A stretch of 64,000 bases of DNA from Echinarachnius parma (lineage: Eukaryota; Echinodermata; Echinoidea; Clypeasteroida; Echinarachniidae), in assembly GCA_037951105.1 (NCBI GenBank), contig JBAMJV010007229.1, forward strand, positions 1 through 64,000, in the 5' to 3' direction. This document shows, in pieces, positions 1 through 14,500 of this stretch. Made by a program: the position numbers and the translations under genes. The stretch's first letter is position 1; every line of letters starts with the position of its first letter. The notes under the pieces are model-generated. The model saw only the letters and a list, made by a program, of their open reading frames with translations. It made no database searches and had not been told where the DNA came from.

Positions 1-143
1 AGAGATGCTAGAATGGTATCTTTTCCCTTTCTTTGTTTTGTCTGTAACAATGTTGTTGCTTCTTTATTTCAGCTTTAATTAATGTAACCCCTAACAGAAG
101 ATGAAACACAGTATTTAATTGTGTGTTTAAAAAATTTATGTAG

Positions 144-271
144 CACATAAGATCCATCTGAAATTCCTGCCTTCATTCTCCAAGAGGGGCTCTCGTACCT
201 GCAGTGCATCGAGCCCGGAGATCTGGGATACGCTGGTTGCCAACCCTGATGCTTGTGAGGCTGACCGAGAG
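144..271 (+). CDS. usp24: usp24 coding exon 1 of window
   Basis: Acceptor tgtag, donor gtaaga. The exon opens with the last two bases of a codon split with an exon before the window and ends in phase 0. It encodes HKIHLKFL... then [18 protein letters not shown], part of the N-terminal helical scaffold. First seen exon, so the upstream join is unverified. Confidence 0.82.
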
Positions 272-3200
272 GTAAGATTCATCTATTAAAGTTTTGGTAA
301 AGAGTACAGTTTTGGTAAAACTGAACTTTAGTAACCAAAACCTGCACCATTACATTACAGTACAACTAATAGTTATAACTCCACCATGCACGAAAGGAAT
401 ACAAAATTACAATGACTATGTAAATAGCCTGTTATCATTAAAAAAAAGAACCGTTACAACTCAAGAGGGCGCTCTCTAAACACTCATGGTATTCAGCCAT
501 TTAATAACATATTGTGCATGTGATGTTTTGTTGAAAAGGTGATTAGATAGAGAGATAATCAACTACTATTTAAAAACCTCTTTGTGAATTTTGAAAAGGG
601 ATTTTAAAGGGATCTAGTAACTTTGTTGACATGTGCAAAAAGTGATGAATGGATGATACAATGTGTATTGTTGTTATCTGATATGTTCACTGAGTAATGA
701 GTGAAAATTTCACGTTAAATGCATGTTATATGGCGAGTAATGACGAGACACGCATATTGATATTTGCTTACTAGTTGCACTGACTTTGTACACAGTTATA
801 ATTTTCCAGTGGATAATTAAAAAACACTTCAATCGTTAATATGTTTGTAACGAAGGGAAAAAAAAACAAACTGTTTCATGCTTCTATTGGTAATACTAAT
901 ATAATAATGTATGAGAGAACCACTAGAGTTGTGAGTAAGTATTGTGGATGTTGACAGCCCTTTAAATTGGTTGCAGTGAAAGGAATGGTGCTCAGGCTGA
1001 TTTAGCCCCTGAAATACCTATTGGCCCGGTCAGATATCAACGGATAGCGGAAACGTATGCCCAACGAATAGACAATTTGCGAAATTAAATTCTCCGGTGA
1101 TGAAAGTCGTCTCCATTGCTTCACGTACAAAACATAGAACAACGTACATCACCGGACAAGGAACGGACAAGAAACGTATAGAACGGATGGAAAATTTAGC
1201 TCTCCGTTTGACATACGTTTGCGCAATCCGTTGATATGTGACCGGGCTATAAAGGTGAGCGACCAAAGGCCAAAAAGTGGCTTATTTCTTGTACTCAAAT
1301 GCACCCGGCTGGATTAAAGGTAAGGATGCATTAATATCCACCCCCCCTCAAAAAAATAAATAAATAAAACATTTCCCCAGCCTAAAGATCTGTTACGAAT
1401 GGTTTAGAGACAAGAACACATATGCAGTAGTTTGACTTTATATACATTTTTTCTTTATCAATCCATACTTCTTAAGATCTGTTATGAGTTTATTTTTGTT
1501 GCTCATATTTATTTATGAACTACATGTATATTATTCTTCCCGTCTCTCTTTAGATCTGTTACGAGTGGTTCAGGCACGGTCTAGCCGACCTGGAGACAGA
1601 CACACACATGCAGCTGTTCAAGGATAAACTCCTGAGGCTTGAACCCTCGCTCCTCTCACCAATGGGCTTTGACTGCGTGCGTGCCTTCTTCGAGTCCATC
1701 AACACCAACAACCACGGTCTGCGCAAGGGGGCCACAGGACTGGTAAGTTAGCCATTCTGCTCCTCTTTTCAAGGGAAATTTCACCCTGGAAATAATTTGG
1801 TTGGAGTGAAATCGGATGATTTAAAGAGGAACATTTAGTGAAAATTTTAGCAAACTCAATCACTAGATAAGAAAGTCAAAGCCAATATTGCAACAATTTT
1901 CAGTTTAAGTTCTTCTTTATCACCTGCTTCTGTTGAAAACAACATAAGAACTTTTAAGTCTCCTTGATAATAGAAGATATTGATGATTTTTATCAAAATG
2001 TCATGTCTTAGAAATGTTTCAACAATTTGGCCCAAAAAACAACTAACAGCTTCCACAATTATTTTGAAGTCAAACCTTGAATATAAGATCAACTCAAAAT
2101 CTTTGTGAAACACTGCCCTATTTGACAAGAATTGTACTTTGAATGTGTTGTTCTGCATCTCAGACAGATCTCCTATGCTCCACTGATAATATTGAGTAAT
2201 TGTTGTACTGTATTGTATTGAATTGAATTGAATTGTATTTCATCAGATTATTTATCAAAATTGTATTTTTCTGCGTCCAGATTGTGGAGAAGCTGGATCT
2301 GTTTGGTCTGGACTTCATGTGGAAGATGGTGTTAGAGTGTTCAGACGAGTCTATTGCTGAGATGGCCATCAGACAGATCATGTTGATGTCATACACAAAC
2401 CTCTCACAAAGACTCAAGAAAGTAAGTTTTTATGCCTCCGCCAACGAAGTGGCCGGAGGCATTATGTTTTTGGGTTGTCCGTCCGTCCGTCCGTCCGTCC
2501 GTCCGTCCGTCCGTACGTACGTCCGTCCGTATGTCCGTCCGTACGTCCGTCCGTCCCGTTTTCGTTCTCGCGATATCTCAAGAACCAGATGACGGATCAA
2601 TTTCAAACTTGGTATGAGTGTACATATTGGGGTGACAATGATCTGATTAGATTTTAGGGGTCATCATGAGGTCAAAGGTCAAGGTCACAGGACTCGATGT
2701 ATGTGTAAAAATGCCTCATTCTTGCGATATCTCAAGAACCGGTTGACGGATCAATTTCAAACTTGGTATGAGTGTACATATCAGGTGCCACGGATCTGAT
2801 TAGATTTGGGGGGTCATGAGGTCAAAGGTCAAGGTCACAGGACTCAATATGTATGCGAAAATGGCTTGTAATGGCAAAATTTCAAGAGCTGAATGTCAGA
2901 TTTCAATCAAACTCGGTACCTGAATATATCATAAAGAGTCAACGTAGCCATAAAATGTTGGGGTCATGAGGTTGAGGTCAAGGTCACGGGACTCATTATA
3001 CATGCAAAAAAGCTTGTAATGCCAAAATCTCAAGAACTAAATGTCAGATTTCAATCAAACTTGGTACCTGAATGTTTTTTAGGGAGCCAGCAAAGATTGG
3101 GGTCATATGGTCAAGGTCACAGGACTCAAAATATAAAAAAAAATTAAATCAGTGCATGTTAATTTGGGCTTGATATTAAAATCGAGTGATAGCGGAGGCA

Positions 3201-6200
3201 TAATTTTCGATTGCGCGCAATCGAAGATCCATCTAGTTATTATAAGGGTTGTATGAAAGTTTAATGAATTCATAAACTTCATGTATAGTCTGTTTCATAC
3301 ACAAACCTCTTACAAAGCTTAAAGGGATCTAGTAACTTTGTTGAGATGTGCAAAAACTGATGAATGGTTGATGCAATGTATACTGTTGTTATCTCATATG
3401 TCCTCAGGGTATTGTGTGAAAATTTCAGGTCAAATGGACAATGTATGGCCAAGTAATGAGCGAAAATGCAAAGTGATATTGGGTGATATTCACCAACTCA
3501 CTGCATTCACTTTGTACAGGGATGAAAATCTCGCCCGGAGATTTTCTTATCTAAATACTTCAATCATACATATCTTTGTAATGAAAGGGAAATTTGAAAA
3601 ACCGAAAGCTGTCCCATGATTTTATTGTTAATACGAATACAACAAGGTATAAAGGAACCGCTAGAATTACAATTTTATTTTGAGGATTTGGACAATGTTA
3701 CTAAGTCCCTTTAAAATAGGTAAGAATTAGGATGGAACCCTTTGGAATGATCTTAAGAAGGCAGCTGGAAATAATTTGTTTGCGTACATGTCTGTCAGAG
3801 GCACTGCCATTGCCAAGGCTGTTGCTATGGCAACCAAGGCATTAACTGTGGTGGTGGTGGTGGTGGTGATGATAATGAATATGATGATGGTATTCATTGT
3901 AATGATAAAGTATTGAAGAAATTGATGGTTGATAGCTATGATGACCATGAGGATACTGAAAATGATGATAAAGACAATAATAATGGTAATAATAAAAAAT
4001 AATTACACCCTTTTTTCCTCCACAGGATGTATTGGAGCTGCACAAGCACTTCATCTCAGAGTGCTACAAGCGCCTGGAGCTGGCCTACATGTCTGTTAGA
4101 GGCACTGCCATGGCAGAAGCTGTTGCTATGGCAACTAAGACGTTAACCGCTGCAACAGTGCCAGAGGCTGCCATTGTGCCTTGTCCATCCAGGTAAAATA
4201 CATGTACCGTCAACCCTGTCTTAGCAGTCACCTGTCTATAGCAGCCAACCTGCCTATAGTGGCCACTGAACATGATCCCCTGCAGAGAAAAACAATGGAA
4301 TGAACCTGTCTATAGAGGTCACCTGTCTTCAGTGGCCACTTTTCTTACTTCCCTTTGGTGGTCACTATACACAGGTTTGACTGTACTGTCAACCCTGTCT
4401 TAGCAGCCACCTGTTTATGTCAGCCAACCTGCCTATAGTTACCACCAAAGACTATATCCCCCACAGAGAAAAGCAGGTTATGGAACTTGTGTGAAGAGGT
4501 CTCCTGTCTACAGTGGCCACTTGTCTTGTTTCCCTTTGATGGTCACTATAGGCAGGCAATGGCTTTACATGGTAAATGGAATTTTTTTGAAGAATTAATA
4601 TAATTGCTGTAATTTTTGTAAAAAAATGGGATCTGAAAGTACAGATTAATTGGAAATTGAACAATTTTCATGGAAAATATTATTTTATGCTATATTTGTC
4701 AACTTTTTTGCAATTTTTTAAATCAAGATTTGTTTGCGAGATTGGAGCCGCATGAGAGCATAAATAGGATTGTTTACATTATTTTATATCACTTGACAAA
4801 GTATTGCAGCGGCATACGAAACGTCGTGATCTTTTAGATTCCATGTTGACCATACATTGCGAGACAAACTAATATCACTAGCGATATTATTTTCGATACT
4901 ATATCCGCAATGAGTAATATATTTACCATTAAGATTTGTTTTTACTGCAAATTGATACAAGATGAAGTACATACAAAGCTTGGAAATACATAGTTTCCCA
5001 ATGCAGCTTTCTATTGTCCCAAAAGTCCTTATTACAAATTATTGTATGTTTCTAATCGGTTATATATTTTAGGGCCGGCAAGTTGCTGGAGATGGAGCGT
5101 CTACTGCAGCTAGCGGAAACCTACGTGGTAACGGTAGAAAACCAGTTTACTTCGCCTCGGACCATCCTCCCTCATGGGGCATCATTCCAGGGACACACCA
5201 TCACCATGCACGTTGCATGCACCGACATGCAGCGCAACGAGTTTGTTATAGTGGTAAGTTTATCTATGTTATTAGCTTCAATTACATGATTTGATATTTT
5301 TGTATTTGTTTATCAAACAAGGCCTGTATGAAAGACAGTCATCTTTGGCTGATTGAGGACTTTTTACTATGTATGAATTAAATACACAAACACAAACAAA
5401 TTTCATGTTCCTTACAGAAGGCAACATTATGTGATCTCCTACAGTAATAGATGTATATATACCTCTAGTTTAAGCGTATGCCTCTGGTATTTTATAATTA
5501 ATCCCTGGTATTTCTTATGGTGAGTGCTCAAAACAAAGACTTTACCTTTGTGGAACATCTGATGTGCTTACACCAAAACGGGTATGTGGGGCATATCATA
5601 AATATTCACTGCAGTGGTTATGTCAAATTCAGTTTTGGGGTCATATGTTATACATACTCCCACTATATGTGTACATTTGACATATTTTTTATCTGAAATG
5701 CAATTAAACTATTTGATTCAATACTCAATGATCATTGTAATTTTTGCATTTTTGCAGGGCCACAGCAATGAGACGGTACAGAGCGTCAGACACAAGATCG
5801 CTCGGCGGCTCAAGTCAACACAAGTGAATCCATAAACATAAGACACTAGATTACGTACAGAGGGGGATGGAAGAATGATAAATGTTTAGAAAAAAAAATT
5901 GAAGTAAACTCAGACCTAGTTATTTAATTGTGTTTTTGTTTGTGCTTACAGGGCCACAGCAATGAGACGTTACAGAGTGTCAGACACAAGATCGCTCAGC
6001 GGCTCAAGACCACATTAGACAACGTACAGCTCATGGCCAACGATAGGCTGGTGAGTGGTCCATTTTTTCCATTTTTTGTATGTACTAGAGGACCTGTACA
6101 CTGCATGCACACAACACACCGTAGGCATACGGGTACGGTATGTGTACATCACGTACCATACTAATTATGAACAAAGTCTGGCAGATAGGCAGTACCGCTT

Positions 6201-7475
6201 AGCCATGTGGAATTTACCAGGGCTACATTGGCCCCCAAAAAGACATTTTTGGGCTCAAAAAAAAAAAAAAAAAATCAACTTCCGTTAGATATAATTTGAT
6301 ACCCTTTCACCATTACCTCCCTAAAGGTAGTAGCAATCATCACCTGAAAGGTGAAGGCATGGCGATTTGCATAGCTGGACAGACACACAGACAGACAGAC
6401 ACAACCTCCTCTTTTAGTAGTATAGATGGTTACCAAATTCCATCACAATATGTGACCGCTTACACCAAAACCCCCATAAAGTCGCGGTATATGATTCTCC
6501 GCTACGAGCCAAAGTATGTAATTTTTGCTGAAAAAGCAAATTTTAAAACTTTACTTTACCTGAAAGCATAATCTTTCCTCTATCGACTGTTTCATATTTT
6601 GAGTCTTAAAACGAAGCCAAAGTTGAGTAATGAGCAGTTTGGATAGCTCCTCCGCACTACGCGCCTGAGTGACCCTAATCTGTAGAGCCTCTTTTCTCCT
6701 CATTCTGTAAAACTAGACCTTCCCACTCTCCTACAATTAATCGCTTTGTTGAATAGGTTCGGAGTGTCCAAATTTGATGAGTTATACATAATTTTAAAGC
6801 TTAGAGTCTATTCTTTCCAGCTAGATAAAAAAAATCCAAATTCATGTTTGTCAACTTTTTGGGGGTTTTGGGGTAAGCGGTCACATATACATCAATATTT
6901 ACCAACTATGACCCTATCCCACTTACAGCTTGTACACTTAACTCTAAAGTTTGAATACAAACCCCGACCACTAACTATAACCTACCATGAATGGAAACCC
7001 CAAGCACATAGATAAACCTTGACCATACCCACCATTTAGCCCAAACTGTAAAGCAATAAATGCAAACAGAACCCAAACCTAAACCTTTCCCCTTACCTGT
7101 TAGAGTTGTTGCTGGAGTTATGTTTGATCACCCAGACACTCTGTGCAAAAAAAAACACAACACTGAAATTAATGGTTAGGGGTACTTGGTAAAACCATCA
7201 ATATCTTTCATAAAATGCCATTTTCATAGAAGGACAGGTTATCATTCTATTTATTTCTAATCGACTTGATTTGATTTGATTTGATCTGATTATCCCATCA
7301 GTTGTTGACGACCAAGGATCAGAAGCTGTTATCTGAGCTGGAGTTTGAAGAGGAGCAGGATATCTGTGTCAAGCTGCACGGACCGGTCATCACCACGGTC
7401 AGCAACAGTGCAAGGATAGATGAGGTACTGTCATATCATTATTTGTATTGCTTTGATGATGATGAAGATGATGAA

Positions 7476-7565
<90 letters not shown>

Positions 7566-10500
7566 GGATATCTGTGTCAAGCTGCACGGACCAGTCATCA
7601 CCACGGTCAGCAACAGAGCGAGGATAGATGAGGTACTGTCATGAATATTACAGAAAGCCCTGTAATTTAAAGATTAATTGTATGATTGATCTTGGTACTT
7701 TTAATCATAATTTTTAAAATATTTATGGGGCCCATGGTTGCTGGGCAGGATGACCATGGGCCAGGGGCCCAATTACGGACCAGCGACATTTACCATGGTA
7801 ATTAGCATAAGGAACCGTAAAGGATTACACAAGCATATCTAGAGATCAGTAGAGCTAGGTCTGGTCCTGGGTCGTGATCGTGCTCTTGGCCACATAGCTC
7901 TAACCACTGAGCGTTACCCCTTCAGGACAGGTCCCGAAAATACTTGGGCTAGGGTCTATGGAAAATACATGTTATAGCAAAAACAATCCGTCCTGAACGG
8001 GTTAACAGCTCTCCTAATGGTGGTACTTTCCAGAAACTATTCCCAATGCTCAGGCTGGTCAAAAGTGAAATGAATGGTTCATATTGAGTGTCGTTATGCA
8101 GAAAGAGTATATATAATTCATACCATTTGATTTTGATATTTATCATGCATCATCCATTAGCCCTACCCCAAGTATTTTGAGGGACCAGTCCTAATGCAAA
8201 ACTTCACCATTGAGGATGTTGGTATGACAACACTAACAGCCATGTATGTTCCAAATCTTCCATAGCACATTATCACTTTTCTTTTCTCTCTCTCTCTCTC
8301 TGTGCTATAGAACATGAGTGGGTTTGGTCAGCAGCAGCAGCACACGTCAGAGCTGGAGCGTTCGTTGCCGGGGGTTGTCATGGCTACCGGTGGTCAGGTG
8401 TTTGAGATGATGTACCAACTGGCCGAGCTGGATGAACCCAAGTATGAATTATTTCATGTGCCTTTGAAGCTAAAGCTAGCTTTCAATAAATATTACATTA
8501 TAAACAATTTGAACAGTTACAGAAAAAACAAAAAGAAACTAGTAGAATTATGTTGTTATAGTATAGTATAAGATACAATTTTGATGGCAAAATTTGAACC
8601 TAAACAATTGTTATATGCTGAAATAGAAGCTAAAATATGGCCAAAAAATGCATGTCCTGCTGAGATCACACCAGCCAGGTATGTATAAGCTGTTAATTTC
8701 GCGAAGGTTTTATTTTCGCGAATTTCGCGAATCGGTAACGAGACGCGAAAATAACAACACGCCAAAATATTGCCAGTCATTTGTACAATCTTGTCAGCGG
8801 GCATTCGCATTCACTTTGTCGGCCAGTCCTCCGGCAGACATCAAGTAGTGGTCTGGTAGCTACCACAAAAAAGAAAGCAGCTGTCGAAGCTCAAGTTATC
8901 TAGATCTAACCTGAACTAGAAATTCACCTCAATCTATTTCCTCTACTTACGTGACTGCAATGAATTTGGGAATAATAAAGAAAAAATGCGCGCCAAAACA
9001 AGAATAAAACAGCGCCAGGTCAGATCCGCATCGGATCGATTGTTGCATGCACTGCATCCTGTATACACGTAGTGATGCGTTTTTCGCTGCTGTGCTAAAA
9101 CATGAAATTGACTACGTAATATGAATAGTAAATTAATTTGTGTCGGAGTCATCGCTTCATTGCATGTACACAGTGATAATCGGCGTGTTGTAAATGAATG
9201 ACGCTAGTTGGCAGAAAAAAGCCAAAAATAGCGGCGCTATGACTATCAAATTCTCCGAAGTGTGATGAAGAAACGATCGGCCCCTGAGGCCATTTACGTC
9301 CTATTTTCGTTGGAAATTTCGTAATCGAGGTAAATCTGAACAGTATGTTACCATATTTACGTAAAAATCATGTCAGAATTGCTAAAACTATAATTGATTT
9401 ACGAATTTGCTGTATTTTAGAAGATGATTTATTGTCATAAATGCGCTGCATTTTTGTGACTACTTTTGAGTGAACATGTTTTCCCAGTGGCGTGTCATGC
9501 CGATCGCGAAATTAACAACGCGCGAAAATGTCTGTTACCCTCTCATTCGCGAAAATATCTGTACGCGAAAATATTGGCTTATACAGTACTCTTTGATTCC
9601 ATGCTTCGATCACCTAAGTAATGCTTTCTCTGTGTGGATGAATTCTTTTCAAGTGCGCCCACTAAGTTAGCTTGAACATTTGAATACTAAAATACCAAAT
9701 TTCAAGGCAATTTAATTTCAACTCTTTACTTGGCTTGCATGAACTTGTATTGGTATAAAGTGTGAATTCCCCCCTGATTTCATTGCTGAAATTCTCTGTT
9801 TAACAGGATAACGGAACGGGTGCGCAAGCTGTTGATGATGATTCCCACCGACCCATCAATCCCAGAGGCCTTGGACTCCATATGTAGGCAGGTATGTACA
9901 TGTATATTGGTATAAAGTGGCTTGATTTAATAGTACACAAAATGTGTGTGACGTCATTGCAGGCTGAAGTTTGCATTTGTCTGTATTGATGGATGCAGCT
10001 TCCTCTTGCACTTATGTCATTTTGCAACGGCGGGGCTTAGAAAGTCACGGAAGGCTTTTATAATGGTGAAAGTATGTCATATTCTGTTTGTGCAGTTATT
10101 TTTAAAGCAAATTCAGGCTGGCATATTGACCATTAAGAGAATTTAAATGTAATAATAATAATAATAATAATAATAGTAATTATAATAATAATAATAATAT
10201 TAGATAATTAGCTTAATGTGAGAGTTGACAGTGGTTGATGAGCTGTGATAACAAATTTGTCCCTGAACTGAGTCCCTAAACTGTGGATTTACTATGTAGA
10301 CAGGTATGAATATTGGAATGATGCGGTTTGATTTAATATTTAATTGGCTTCATTTAGGAGTTTGCCTGATGATCTGTGATGAAAATAATAATTTGATTCT
10401 GCGGCCTACATTTATTTGTTTGTTTAATTGTTTATTTATTTGTTTGCGTTATACAGGGTGTCCAGGCTGGCATATTGACCATTAAGAGAATTTAAATGTA

Positions 10501-11529
10501 ATAATAATAATAATAATAATAATAGTAATTATAATAATAATAATAATATTAGATAATTAGCTTAATGTGAGAGTTGACAGTGGTTGATGAGCTGTGATAA
10601 CAAATTTGTCCCTGAACTGAGTCCCTAAACTGTGGATTTACTATGTAGACAGGTATGAATATTGGAATGATGCGGTTTGATTTAATATTTAATTGGCTTC
10701 ATTTAGGAGTTTGCCTGATGATCTGTGATGAAAATAATAATTTGATTCTGCGGCCTACATTTATTTGTTTGTTTAATTGTTTATTTATTTGTTTGCGTTA
10801 TACAGGGTGTGAGTGCAGACGGAAGTCTTACTAGTGATGTTCTAGACAATAAGGACTTGTCACGTGCCACGCTAGAAGGGCTTTACCGGGCCAACAACAA
10901 CGGGATGTCTGCATTCAGGGTGCTATACAACCTAGAGGTAAGATAAGTGTGGATAAATCAGGAGACTACTTTTCTTCAAGCTTGCATATAGATATTATAC
11001 AATTTCCATTGTGAACATTGTTTTAGATATAAATATTTGACAAACTATGGGAGGCTTTTTATTATTTTTAGGAGCCCTCTTTCGCATTTCCATTGAAAGG
11101 AGAATGCTTATTATCATGCCACATTGTGCCACAATATGTGTCATGACCTATCACTGTATCTATATAACTGCTATGGGCAACCCGACAGATCTCCTAGGAT
11201 ATGGTAATGGTAGGATGTGGTATCAATATCTTTTTGAACAAGGCTAGTTAGTGCTCACTGTAAAACACCGAACCACCTTTCATATGATTTTGTTTTCTCT
11301 GATAGGTGCTGAGTAGCAAGCTGATGCCATCCATGCAGGAGGACATTGGCACCCAGACCAGCGCCCAGAACTTCAGGGAGAGCTTCCTGAATGCGGGGGG
11401 TCTCAGCCTTGTCATCAACGTCCTACAGAAGGACTCCATCCCCCAGGATGTGGAGGACGACACGCGGAGAGGGTGCTACTCCATCTGTCTGCAGCTAGCA
11501 AGGTGAGAGAGGAGGCGGATGATGATGAA

Positions 11530-11594
<65 letters not shown>

Positions 11595-14500
11595 GGATGA
11601 GGATGATGATGATGATGATGATGATGAAGAATAAGAAGAAGAGAGAGATGTGGATGCTGATGAGCATTAAAAAGCATATATTGAAAATACTGACAATGAT
11701 GGTGATGATGATGATGATGACAGTGGCATCGACGGCCGCTCATGATGATGATGCTGATAACCATGATTATTATGATAATGATAGATCATTATACAAAACA
11801 AATATGCAGAATGTAACAATTTGAATTTACATTTCTATTGCAGGTTCCTACTTTGTGGCCAAACCACCACAGACCTGAAAGAGAGTGATTTATCACTCAA
11901 CGACAGTAGCGTTTTCGACACTTCGGGACCCGATTCATCTCTCGTCTTCTCATCAAGCTATGGGAGCTCCCCTCGGAAGATGAGTCTTGTGGAGCGCATG
12001 TCAAGTGCAGAGGCCAGTGGCGACTTGGCAAGTAGGGAGGGGACTTCAATGGCAATAACGGTCATTCAGGTAAGTTGATTTGCTGACTGAAGGATTATGA
12101 ATTGTTATATTGAGTAATACAAACCAATAAGTCAGTTGATTGAATGATTGATTGATTGATTGATTGATTGACTAATGATTGATTGATTGATTGGTTTTCT
12201 GATTGACTTTATGATCGATTTACTGATGGATTATTCTTATGATTTATTGATTTATAAATTTGTAGATTGATTAAATAGGAGGGCAAATAATTATATTAAT
12301 AATAAAGTATATTTTTCATTCCTTATTCATTTACCAAAAACACTGCTCAGTAATGCTCACTCATATTTCCTTCCAGAAAATGAATGTCAATGACTTCACG
12401 TCAATGATAGCGTGCCTGATGCGTGTGACATGGGCAGCTGCTGCGGGTAACCTTCGACTGGCCAGCACCAGCCAACCAATCAAGGAGGTTCCTGGAGGAG
12501 GGTTTGCCATGGGGATAGGGAGGAGGAGCAGGCATAGCAGTGCAGGTATGTCTTGTCTTAGTTTGTTTGTTAGTATTTTGTTTTCCTTGTGATACAGTAA
12601 AACCTGTGTGAAGTAAACACCACTTTATGCAGGTTAGCTGTATAAGACGGGTGGCCGCTATGAAAGATTTGACTGCATTGCAATTCCAGTAACACGTATT
12701 GTATAGAACATATCATCCCTGTTATAAGGGAGGCACTTGTCAGATTTACAGTCAAACCTGTGTATAATAACCACCTACCGGAAAGAAGAAAAGTGGTAAC
12801 TGCAGAATGACAAAACGGCATAACATACAATTTTTTCAAAATGCATTTTTTTGGCTTTTGGTACTCAATACATCATATTACACATGTTAAACCATTTTTT
12901 AAATTTTGAAAGTGTCACTTTCCATGATTAATCAGCATGTCTAAATGGCATAACAGCATGTTTGTCTTAAAAAACCCATGACAAAAGAGCATAACATCAC
13001 AAAGCACCCGTGCACTGAAGCAGGATATCGGATAATACAATATAAATAATTGACAAAAGGGGCTAACAAAATAGCACAATGCTGAACGAGGTTAGTCTCA
13101 AATATAAAACTACATATGGTGATTTTTTGTTGTTGAAATTGAAAATGAATAATACGGGTTTTGATCGATTTTGTAAATTTCATATAAAATTTTAAAATTT
13201 GTTTAAACATCGTTCAAAATTGACGTAGTTTCAGGCAAATACCTACATTCATGTTATTTGAAGACTCTAATTCAACATGTACATAATATTGAATATAAAA
13301 ACTCATTGAATTAACATTATATTGCATTAATTCGTTTTTATAAAAGTTTGTCCATTCATTGTCAAAGCAGTAAAACCACGACAAAACAGCATAACAGACA
13401 CTCTTTAGCGTAAAATGCGAGATTTTTCAAAAAAATCATGGAGATTTTTCCAAAAAATAATTGAATCTTGTTAGACATGTCAAATGTCTATTCAGACAAG
13501 TTGAAACGTAATTTACGCAGTCACAATGTCTCTAAAGGCTTTCAAAAAAACAGTTTTGCCTTATATCTCATAAACTTCAAAATGTCTGTTATGCTGTTTT
13601 GTCATGGGGGGGGCAGTACTGTCCAGACAGTTTCCATTACAGTGTTTTTCTCTGCAGAGGGTCACTTTTAGTGCCCATAATATGCAGGTCGGCTGTCAAA
13701 GACAGGTAGCCACTATGATAGGTTTGACTGTATTGCAATTGCAATAACATTACACATATTGTGAAGGACCCATCATCCCTGTCATAAGGGAGGGACTTGT
13801 CTGATGCACATTCAAGCCTGTGGATAATGACTACCTATTAGAGGTAAATAAGAAAAGTGGCCACTGTAGACAGGTTATCTCTATAGGCAGATTCCATTAC
13901 ATTGTTTTTCTCTGCAGGGGAGCACTTTTGGCGGCCACTATAGGCAGGTTGGCTGCTATAGACAGGTGGAGTGGCCGCTAAGACAGGTTGATGTATTGAA
14001 ATTCCTATGACATAGCATTGTATAGAGCACATCATCCCTGTCACAAGGGAAGCACTTGTGATATGTGCAGTCAACCCTGTTTAACATGACCACCAAAGGG
14101 AAACAAGAATTGTGGCCACTGTAGACAGGTGACCTCTATAGGCAGGTCTCACAACATTATTTTGTTCTCATTTAGTGGTAACTATAGGCAGGTTTACTGA
14201 TACAGACAGGACAGATGTGGCTTTATTGTGATTTCAGTTACATTAAATGTGTAGTAAAAAGCAAATTATCCCTGTCATAAGGGAAGCACTTGTCATATAT
14301 GTAACCTGTGCTCATTATGCAACCTATATAAAGTTAAAATGAGAAAAGTGGCCACTGTAACCAAGTGACTAAGAACTATTGACAGGGTTACGTTCATATT
14401 GAAGCAATTTGTAATAAACTCTCGAAAGTAGTTGGTATCTTATACTAGAGCTGAGTCAAACCGGATATTTTGCATTTCGAATATGAGTCGTGTAAAAACG

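Noticed and set aside
2233..2657. Frames with [13 protein letters not shown] repeats (also 22268-22605)
   Set aside because: Translations of the (CCGT)n core of a Helitron-like repeat.
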